DNA from: Fontivivens sp964399735
GTDB taxonomy: Bacteria > Zhuqueibacterota > Zhuqueibacteria > Residuimicrobiales > Krinioviventaceae
Length of the DNA: 64,000 nt
NCBI GenBank assembly: GCA_964399735.1
Contig: CAYNSO010000003.1
Coordinates: forward strand, 1 to 64,000
Direction of reading: 5' to 3'
Shown here: positions 9,286-18,400 of the stretch, piece after piece
Position numbering within the stretch: the first letter of the stretch is position 1
How the letters are laid out: each line of letters starts with the position of its first letter
Translations under genes and position numbers: made by a program
The notes under the pieces: generated by a model
Seen by the model: only the letters and a program-made list of their open reading frames with translations
What the model was told of the DNA's origin: nothing
Databases searched by the model: none

Positions 9286-10809
9286 TTATTTTTGCTCCTC
9301 TGAACTTTTTTTAATCGGTTGTCCATAACCCAATTCAGGTTTTGTTGAAATAAAAGGAAAAGTCGGCACAGCAATTGGAAAAGGCACCTTTTCTTTATAA
9401 GCAAACAAATTGACGCGTGTTATGGGGACATTATCAAGTTCAGAGTGATCAAAATAGATTGACTTGCTATATCGTAGTTGCAAGCTGTCAATATGATCTT
9501 TAAAATATTGATTGATTGCTAAATTTCTGCCGATAGAATCCGGCTTGACAGCAGCTTGAGCCTTTTCCAATAATTTATCACGATAATCCATAGCAACAAA
9601 ACTATCGCGCCACATTTCTTCGGTTCTCAAAACTTCCGGGTCTTTATGCAAACGTTTTTTATAGGCGTCTTTGGTTAAAAAATGGTCACGCATCAAATCT
9701 ATAACGGCAAAACGGAATTGTTTGGCAAAACCATTACTGCTTAAATCCATTTTACGGTAAACAAGGGGGTGAAGCATCAATTCCCGTCGAAAATCCCGTA
9801 CCGTCCAAACCTTGCCGTCAATTGTAAAAAATGGCTTGTCCAGCAATTCATCCTTTTCATCAAGTTTATCAAGATTCAAATCTTTTTCTTCAACAACTAA
9901 AAAGTCCCTGGCTATTTCTTTTTTTTCGTCCGGTTCTTTCGCTCTTAATACTGTTAAAAACATTTGCCCAAGCTGGTTAAACGTATCTTTATTAAACTCG
10001 ATTGTCTTGCCTTTCATCACACCGGTCACATAATTGCCCCACTCTGCCTGGGCTTTATTCATTTTCACTTTTTCTTCCACTTCATGCCAGCGCTGCACAG
10101 CTTCCTGACCAAATTGCGGCACTGTTTTCCAGTCAACTACTTTTATCATCAGCCAGTTATCATTTTCAATTTTTATGGGGCCAATAACTGTATCCTGCTG
10201 CAATGGTTTGGAATAAAGCGCTTCATGCAGTGGAATTGGATCGGGATCTTTCCATTTCACTTCATGCTCCGGGATTTTTGAGTTGGCGCCAAGCTCATTA
10301 AAAAACTTTTTCAGGGAATCAGGGCTGGCGGAAAATTCATCACGAATTTTTTCTGCAAGCTCGTCCCTGTGTATGGAATAAAATTGTAAACGATATTCAC
10401 GGGTTGAAAGGGCAAAGCGATTCTTGATCTCTGTTGTATCGACCCTGGTTTTATCATAGGCTTGAGTATAGAACAACCGTTCACGCATGGTTTGTTCCTT
10501 AATTCCCTGAATATGCAGGCGGAATGTCTCCTTTTGCAATACTTCATTATCATTTCCGGCCTCCAGAGCAAACAACTTTTCAATTACCAGGTTATTCAAG
10601 AGCGTTCTTTTATATTCCTCGTCGGTTTGTGCAGGTATATCTGGCCGCACGGTTAATTCGGCGCGGGCACGATAATCTCTGGCCGTTATTATCCTGTCTG
10701 CTACCCTGGCTACTACTTTTTCATCTGTCTTTTGTGAACAGGATTGCAATACTAAAAAACATACGATAATGATTAAATAAAATCCCTGTATTTTTCTTGT
10801 GCCTTTCAT
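9286..10809 (-). CDS. Parvulin/SurA-like peptidyl-prolyl isomerase lipoprotein (paralogue 2)
   Basis: 507 residues with a lipoprotein signal (lipobox VLQSC, Cys24). The SurA_N-like segment reads VADRIITARDYRARAEL and NNLVIEKLFALEAG. The PpiC-like segment lies at about residues 125-235 (REYRLQFYSIH, then TVIGPIKIENDNWLMIKVVD). The C-terminal half has PFFTIDGKVWTVRDFR and HPLVYRKMD. It is colinear with the 5551-7062 product, with most shared blocks identical or conservative. Two ATGs are adjacent (10812 and 10809). GAGGA sits 3 nt from the first and 6 nt from the second, so 10809 is preferred. The likely role is a periplasmic chaperone for outer-membrane or secreted clients; the clients are not known. 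Confidence 0.8.
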   Translation of the reverse strand: MKGTRKIQGFYLIIIVCFLVLQSCSQKTDEKVVARVADRIITARDYRARAELTVRPDIPAQTDEEYKRTLLNNLVIEKLFALEAGNDNEVLQKETFRLHIQGIKEQTMRERLFYTQAYDKTRVDTTEIKNRFALSTREYRLQFYSIHRDELAEKIRDEFSASPDSLKKFFNELGANSKIPEHEVKWKDPDPIPLHEALYSKPLQQDTVIGPIKIENDNWLMIKVVDWKTVPQFGQEAVQRWHEVEEKVKMNKAQAEWGNYVTGVMKGKTIEFNKDTFNQLGQMFLTVLRAKEPDEKKEIARDFLVVEEKDLNLDKLDEKDELLDKPFFTIDGKVWTVRDFRRELMLHPLVYRKMDLSSNGFAKQFRFAVIDLMRDHFLTKDAYKKRLHKDPEVLRTEEMWRDSFVAMDYRDKLLEKAQAAVKPDSIGRNLAINQYFKDHIDSLQLRYSKSIYFDHSELDNVPITRVNLFAYKEKVPFPIAVPTFPFISTKPELGYGQPIKKSSEEQK

Positions 10810-10812
10810 CAT

Positions 10813-11231
10813 TCGTCCTCTTGCTAGGTTAATTCAACTTTGCCTTGTACAAGTAATAAAAATTCATGGTGTTAAAAAATGTCGACCTGGAAACTATTGT
10901 AAACAGAATATATACCGGAACAGTGAAAAATAAATCCACGCTCTAACACTGGGTAAAAAAGTAATAAGCATAATATACTATAAATATTGCAAAAGTAAAA
11001 GTTAAACATGTTACAATTTTTAGCTTCTCAGGACAAGTTAAAAATTATACTCTACAAACCCGATTTTGTTCAACCATAATTCCGGAACTGAATAATTTTC
11101 CCGGTTTATGAGCCAATCAGGTCAATTTGCATTTTCTTTTCAAATAATTCAGATTCCGGTTGTTTGTTTTAAGGAATTTTAGTAAAATGACTGATAATAA
11201 AGCAGCCAATTATAATTTCCTGGAGGTATAT
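10813..11231. other. Divergent intergenic region (419 bp)
   Basis: This region separates the minus-strand lipoprotein gene from the plus-strand coiled-coil lipoprotein gene, so it should hold two divergent promoters. It is AT-rich and shows no further gene. A perfect 10-bp palindrome near 10844 is listed separately. Confidence 0.5.
10844..10853. promoter_or_regulatory. Perfect palindrome CTTGTACAAG
   Basis: A 10-bp perfect palindrome about 35 nt upstream of the start of the second parvulin-like lipoprotein, a position suited to an operator. A similar half-site (CTTGTACGAT) lies about 55 nt upstream of the giant secreted-protein gene. No regulator is assigned and chance is possible. Confidence 0.3.
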
Positions 11232-12104
11232 ATGCAAAAGATAAAGGGTATGATTTTTTTATCAATCCTTGTTTTTACTCTGTCTTGTACGAAAATTGAA
11301 CCGGGATTTAATATTAAAAAGACTGAAAATTCAATAAAAAGTACAACCCCCAAAAGCGCCGAACTTGACCAATTGCGGCGTGAAGCTGCAAGCTTGCTCG
11401 ATTCATTACGAGCCAGGGAAGAAAAACTGGATCAAAAGCAAGCGTCTCTTGACTCTTTGCATTATGAACTGCAATTACGGGAAATAAAGTTGAATGAAAA
11501 AGAATATGCCCTGAAAACCTTCCGGTTAACATCCTTAATTATTTTAGTGATTGGCGCGGTTCTCGCATTGGCCGGGGTGGTCTTATTGTTTAAAAGAAAG
11601 AAAAAGCCGGAACCGATTAAACCGAAAGCACCGGAAAAGCCAACATCAGAAAATGATATACAACAAGCAACACAACAAGATATTGAAAAGCTGCCGGGAA
11701 TAAGCAAAAGTAAAGAGCAAACTGAAACTGCTCAACCGTTGCGTGTTCAACCGGATCAAGCTGGCATTCAGGAAAAAATTGTTAACCCGGTGGCAACAAA
11801 AAGTTTACCTCGTAAAACCGCCGTAGTGAAAAAACAATCTAAAAAACCTGTCTCTGATGTAACTGTAGAAAACATTTCTGCTGTTAGCGCTCAAAAGCCA
11901 CAAGCCAAGGCAAAGCAATCGCAAAAAGGTATAGCTGTTAAAGGTGACGCAAAGAAAAGCGCAGCTAAAATCGTTGCTGCCAAAACTCCATCGGCTTTTA
12001 CAAAAAAAACAGCGCCCGGTAAACAAACCAGCAAATCTGTGACTGCTGCAAGCAACAAAGAAAAATCAAGCGCTAAAAAGTCGGCAGCCGGCGCAAAAAA
12101 ATAA
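11232..12104 (+). CDS. Lipoprotein with coiled coil, one membrane span and Lys/Ala-rich histone-H1-like tail
   Basis: 290 residues. The start is ATG 11232 with GGAGG 5 nt upstream. A longer in-frame extension to 11160 lacks a ribosome site and would bury the signal peptide. Residues 1-19 are a lipoprotein signal (lipobox TLSC, Cys19). Residues 44-99 form a highly charged coiled coil (ELDQLRREAASLLDSLRARE...). Residues 100-120 are a single hydrophobic span followed by KRKKK. Residues about 125-290 are a Lys/Ala/Pro/Ser-rich, low-complexity tail that ends AAGAKK. By the positive-inside rule the tail should be cytoplasmic and the lipidated coiled coil periplasmic. I do not recognise the family. 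An envelope-spanning tether or a nucleic-acid-binding tail are both possible. Confidence 0.75.
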   Translation: MQKIKGMIFLSILVFTLSCTKIEPGFNIKKTENSIKSTTPKSAELDQLRREAASLLDSLRAREEKLDQKQASLDSLHYELQLREIKLNEKEYALKTFRLTSLIILVIGAVLALAGVVLLFKRKKKPEPIKPKAPEKPTSENDIQQATQQDIEKLPGISKSKEQTETAQPLRVQPDQAGIQEKIVNPVATKSLPRKTAVVKKQSKKPVSDVTVENISAVSAQKPQAKAKQSQKGIAVKGDAKKSAAKIVAAKTPSAFTKKTAPGKQTSKSVTAASNKEKSSAKKSAAGAKK

Positions 12105-12422
12105 AGCCGACCGGAGAGGAAAAAGAATAGCAATAATACAACAGCAAGAAAAAGAACCGGCTCACTGCGTCATTGATCAGCCGATAAAAAATGTACCTGA
12201 TTTTTGTTAATCGTAAAGCAGATATAGACTAATAATAGCCAGGTATAATGCTATCTCTGGCGGGTCGGAAAAGAGTTATTTCAGCTGCTTTTATGTATTT
12301 ATTGTTTAAAAAGTGCATTGAATAACAGTCCAATTTTCAAAATAATTCAGGCTGGTAAAAAAAAGAGCCGACATTTAACTTTATAATGCCGGCTCTTTTT
12401 TTATCTGGAGGTTTTATTTTCC
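12105..12422. other. Convergent intergenic region (318 bp) with terminator
   Basis: This region lies between the plus-strand coiled-coil lipoprotein and the 3' end of the minus-strand giant gene. Apart from the strong hairpin at 12361-12401 nothing is visible. Confidence 0.6.
12361..12401. terminator. Strong bidirectional intrinsic terminator
   Basis: AAAAGAGCCG-a-CAT pairs with ATG-c-CGGCTCTTTT (one internal mismatch, short AT loop), with A-run and T-run flanks on either side. It sits between two converging genes, 22 nt after the stop of the giant minus-strand gene, and can serve both directions. Confidence 0.9.
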
Positions 12423-15400
12423 TTATTTTAATAAAACCATCTTTTTAATGTTCACATAATCACCCGAAACGAATCGGTAATAATAAACACCGGAAACTAC
12501 CCGCAAACCGCTCGCATTGGCGCCATCCCAGAGAACTGTATGATAGCCTGCTTCAACTTTGTCGTTGATCAACTGGCGCACCAATTGTCCCATTATGTTA
12601 TATACTTCAAGAGTAACATCCGCAGTTTTAGGCATTTCAAAACGAATTGTCGTTGTTGGATTAAACGGATTGGGATAATTCTGCGACAGATCGAATTTGG
12701 ATGGAATCGGCGCTACTGCCGATATCGGTCCATGATGGGTACGAACACCAGTGACGCTGACATCTTCCAGCCGATAATAATAGGTATGCCCGGCTTTTAA
12801 ATCAGGATCAGTTACCGAGTATTTTCGATCGGATGCCGGTGGTATCAGGGTTTCATTAATTTTTACAAAAGTACCATTTTCAGTCAAGCAACGCAATAAA
12901 TTAAACCCGGCATTACCGACTTCATTAGACGTTTGCCATTCAATTAAAATACCCTTGTAAGGTATTACACTGGCGCTGAAATTACTCAGTTCTACCGAGG
13001 TTGGATCAAGCTCCCAATTTCTTTCTGAACAGGTCAATAAATCACATACTTTGACTGTTACAGGATAGGGACGGTTTTGTGGATACGATGATGGCTGCAA
13101 GGTAAAAGTATGCCCTTCGGCTTTCTGAAATCCATCAACATACCACTGAACTGTAACCGGATCACCATCCAGATCGTTGGTAACAACACCAAACTGAATA
13201 GGCTGATTTTGAGCGGCATCGAACTTGATTTGATAATCCTGCGGCCAATAGCTGGTAATTACCGGCGTTCTGTTATAGTTTTTAACAACAACTTGAACTG
13301 AATCTTTAACTTTGCCGGCAGGGTCATGATTATCAGTAGCAATAAAAACCGGATAAAAAGTTTTACTTAAATCGGGGCTATTGACAACATCGAGACCCGG
13401 CGTCCAGCGGAATGAATAATTCTGATCACTATCGGCTTCAAAAGTAGAGCCGGCCGGTAAATTCCGTGCAGTATAATAGATCCGTTCACCGTCAGCATCT
13501 GTAGCCCGGATTGGTATGATTAACGTAGAGGTTTCAAATACATCAACTTGATCAGACAGATTCTGAAATTCCGGATAATGCTGGTCATCACCGGTTGCCT
13601 CAAATGTGATCGGCCCGCCAATTAAAAATGAACTGGTTACCTGTAATTTGTTTTCAACAGCATAAGGTCTTGGCCCTAATACCCAATAGGCTTTGGCAAG
13701 GCCGTTATCATTTGATTGTACCGACTGTTCGCCATTGATATAGCCATCACCCTGCGTTACTGTAAAGGTAACAACGCCACCGGGCGCCGGGTTGCCATGG
13801 CGATCCGATACTTTAACAAACAGCGGATCAAATAACTGTTTGGACATTTCCATGCGCTGCTTATCGCCGGAGAATTTATCCATACGGTATGGGGAATCAG
13901 CCAGACCAGTAACAGAAATTTCAAAAGAGCTGGGAGAAAGATTCAATGCAGATGCCCGAATTTTATTTAAACCACTAACAATACCCAGTGTATAAAATAC
14001 ACTCACTTGTCCCTGCTGATTGGTTGTTTTGGTAAGCACTTTTACGCCGCCTTCCAAAGTGCCGGCGCCATTAACACTTTCATCATTAATGACAGTAAAG
14101 GTTACATTGATGCCACCAACCGGGTTGTCATATTCATCAGTGGTTTTCATAATGAACGGCTGCCCTAACGCCTGACCAACGGTTCCATTGACCGGTCCGC
14201 TGACAAAAGACAGAAATTTGGCGTTTGTAGCTGAAACTGTCCACGCATAAAATGTAGTAGAACCCTTTTCCGGGTAGCGTTTGAGTGTAGAATTGAAAAG
14301 ATTAATGCCAACCTTGGTGCCAACTTGAGCATTAGCACGGGCCATACCATACCAATCCGTTACATGGGGATTGCTGCTGGTAACCGCGCCATTATTAGCG
14401 CCAAGAGCTTTAAACTCCACTTCCTGATTCCACACCGGCCAACCGCGTTCGTCCTCAATAATAATAACCAGGGCTTGCGGTAATGCCTGACCGGGCCCGG
14501 CGCTCAAACTATCACCGCTGACAATCCGCGGCTTTTGCAAGTCAACAGGCATATTACCTTCAACACTGAATTTAACTGATGTTGCGGTCAGTCCCTGTCC
14601 ATTTACTTCAATGAGGTTTATTCCGGAAACTGTACCCAACCGGTAGTAACGTGAAGCGATCCCATTCTCATCGGAATTAATGGTACTGTTGTCAACAATA
14701 CGTCCGCCGGTTTGGTCTTCTGTTACAGTAAAGTTGACCGGGAAATTGGGAATTGGGTTGTTAAAATTATCAACCACCATTACCTGTAATGGCTTTTCCA
14801 ACACTGTACCAATGTTACGTTCCTGACCATCTCCGCTGTCGGCAAATTTAATAACCCGTTGCGCTTCAGCAGCCTGGAATGTTACCTGGGCTTTATTTAA
14901 AAGGTCAACCTCGTTATTTATATCCCGCGCTGAAAGCATTTTTACACCGGAATTGTATGATGAGATATAACCGGAAACCTGACCGTTATCATTGGTCGAT
15001 GTAACTGGTTGTGTAATCGTATTTCCTGTGCCGCTAGCGCTGATGGTAACACCCTTTTTTTGCACGGGGTTGCCAAACCGGTCGCGCAGGGTTACGGTAA
15101 TCGTCGCTTTAATACTGCCATCTGAAACTTTTAAAGCAGCAGGGTTAACAGCTATCGTCGATTTATCTTGATTCGTAGAATCAGCTTGCGCAATGGCAGT
15201 AAATGTCATTGGTGAACCTGCCAATTCATAAGCGGCAAACGAAGTAACCTGTACCTGGTAATTACCAACAAGATGTCCGGCGCGCCATTGTATTCTGGCA
15301 ATACCGTCGGCGCCGGTATTAACGGTTGTATCAATGGCAGTACCAACACCCAAAGCGCCCAGTTCTTCCCCTTCCAGGGTATCTTTGGGCATAATTCTAA

Positions 15401-18400
15401 AGGTAATCGGCTGCCCGGCGACATTGTTCTGGTTTGCGTCTTTGGCGGCTACCTGCAGCGCGCGTCCCCAGAACTGTCCCACAACACCGTCATCCTGGTT
15501 ATCGCCATCAAGTTTAACAATGCTAACAGCATTTGAAGATAAACCGGATACCTGAAAAATGCCCGGTGAACCGGATAAAGGCGTGCCGTTATAATCTGCA
15601 GAATATTGCACTTTATTGATTTTTACACCGGCATTCAGACCCAGGTTTAATTGAACAAATGCAATACCATTGGAATCTGTTTCCTTGACTTTGATCGTAT
15701 CGACAACACCATCCAAAGTTCCACCATTAGCGGCAGCGCGGCTGGTTACCCGGAAGGTTACCTTGTGCCGTGCTATGGGAGTGCCGAAACGGTCTGTTAC
15801 CTTGACGCGCAGGTATTCTGCGAGTGTGCTGCCAATTACTGAACTCAGGTCTTTACTGGTATCATCAGTAATTTTTACCAGCTTGCTGGCAACGCCTGCC
15901 TGAGCAGAGACAATAAAACCATCATACGGAGAATTAATTAAATGTACGCCGCCGCGTTTTGATATCACAATCAATTTATTGTTCATGGAACCGGGATTAG
16001 GACCGAGCCCCCAGCGAATCTGGGCATAACCATCAGCATCAGTCGCCCTGGTTTTTGACAGAGTGCCTAATGTATCTACATATCCCTGGTTTTCATTCAA
16101 TTCTTCAATTTCAAACAATACATCTTGACCCGAAACCGGATTGCCATATTGATCTACAATTTGCACGCGAATCGGTGTTGCAAGAAATTCACCCACAATA
16201 CCATAAGAATCAAATGTGGTATCAGGAATGACCCGGAAAGCAACATCAGATACACCACTAGCTACAAAGTTGACCTTGGGGTTAACCGAAACACTTGATG
16301 TTGCTTCAACTTGATTGTTTTCATAACCCATAACAGAACCCAAAGTCCATTCAACCTCGGCAGTACCGTCACTTGCGGTTTGGATCGTTGCCTGGGCGCT
16401 GCCGTTTACCAAACCACCGCCTTTTTTAACTGTAAATGTTACCGGGTATCCGGATACGGGGTTTTGATAGCGGTCAACAATCATTACTACCAGCTTGTCT
16501 GTGAGAACTTTGCCAACAGTTCCGGTAACCGTTGCACTGGACACCCGGATCATTTCGTTGGCAACATCCACCCCGGCATAAGCGGTATAATAAAGTGGAC
16601 TGTTTGTTAGTGTAGACCCACCCAAAGTTGTAGCTCTGGCGGTCATTTGCACCTGTCCCGGAATGCTTGGCATGATCCAGATAATACTGGCTATGCCATT
16701 TACATTCGTAGTGGCTTGCTTGCTAAGGTCCGGACTTCCGGTTTGCCCCTGCAAAGTGCCACCGTTGTTTATTATATCAAAAGTTACTGTATGACCGGGA
16801 ATTGGGTTGCCATAAAGATCGGTAACTTTGGCTTCAATAGCTTTTGCCAAACTGTTACCAACTATGCCACTTTGGTTATCACTAGCAGCATTGTTTTTAA
16901 GAATAATAGCAGGATCGGCAGGCATACCCTTTGCTTTAAAAGTAACAGGAGAATTACGTAATGTTTGGGATGGATAATCAACGCGATAAGCTGAAGCTTC
17001 AACAACATGAACACTATCGCCTGCCAGCGAACCCAGGGTCAGTGTAGCAGAAGCGCGCCCGTCGGCTCCGGTGCTCACTGTAGTTTCAGTACTGCCAAAG
17101 AAAGAACCACCACCACTTTTAACAGTAAACTTGACAGGATGGCCAACAATCGGGTCATTACCAAACGGCCCATTAACCTGAACTGTAAACGCCTGGTTCA
17201 AAGTAGTATTAACAACAGCGCTTTGATATTGCCATGCTGTACCCACTTTAACCCCATTTCCCGAAACATAAACCAGTTCACTGGCAATTGCATCAGTAGC
17301 AGTAGCATAGAAAATGACCGCGGGTATAGCCGCATAGTTGCTCAGTTTTACCTGTACCTGGTGAACCTGGCCCACCTGGTTGCCGATAGTGAGAGAATCG
17401 GTAGCAATACCCTGACTATTGGTTTTGGAAACCCGGACTGTAATTCCAGCCTGCCCCAGATAAGCCCCTGAACCCTGAATGATACGGAATTCGACATCTT
17501 TATTTGGAACTGCATTACCGACCTGATCCAACACTTTAACCAGAAATGGCTCCTGTAAAGCAAGGCCAAGCGGCCCGGTTTGGTTGTTACCGGAAAGAAT
17601 AATCAAAGTATCCGGAGCGCCAATCTGACCGGTAGCTTCAAACAATATGGGCGTGCCGGCCAAACCTTCAGCCCGCGCCTCAACCTTGTTGTCTCCGGGG
17701 ACTGTACCCAAAACCCATTCAACCCGCGCATAACCATTTGCATCGGAAGATACGATTAACTCTTCAACATGTTCATCGCCAAGTTGGGTGCTTAAATTAC
17801 CGCCACCCTGGGTAACAACAAAATTCACCGGAAAACCTTCAAACGGAGAATCATCCTCAGTTTTAACCTGTACAGTAAGAAATTCGGTCAATGCCACACC
17901 GGCATCACCGGTCAATGGATCAGTTGGCGATACTTTAACAATCTGCGTTGGTGGATCGCCCGGTTCAACATAAAAATTCACCGGTGAACCGGTTAACCCG
18001 GTTGCCGTAGCCTGAATTGTATAAACCGTATTTTGTGCGGAAAGAGTTAAATAGGTTTCTGCCGCGCCTTGCTCGTTGGTTGTCGATTGAGCATTTGATA
18101 ATGTTCCGGTACTGCCCTCTGCAATTGCCCAATTAACGACTATTCCGGGAACCAAATTATTATATTGATCTTTGACCAATGCACGCAATGGCGTAGTCAT
18201 TTGTCTTATCGGTTCTCCCATTAATGTATCCGGCTGTGCCGGGTCGCGCATAATTTTGACGGCCGGCCCGGGGGTGGGGTCGAGTGTGAAAACAACCGGC
18301 GATCCAGTTAATTGATCAATACCGTTGTCCGAAAAGGCCGTGGCATTAATGACCACATTATCATTGGCATTATTCTTAAAAGTAACAAAGGTATGAGCTA

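Noticed and set aside
17007..17471. Plus-strand open frame of 154 codons and many similar ones opposite the giant gene
   Set aside because: Shadow of the Big_1 repeat coding sequence; the regular Ala/Gly/Thr/Val codon pattern leaves the opposite strand open by chance.
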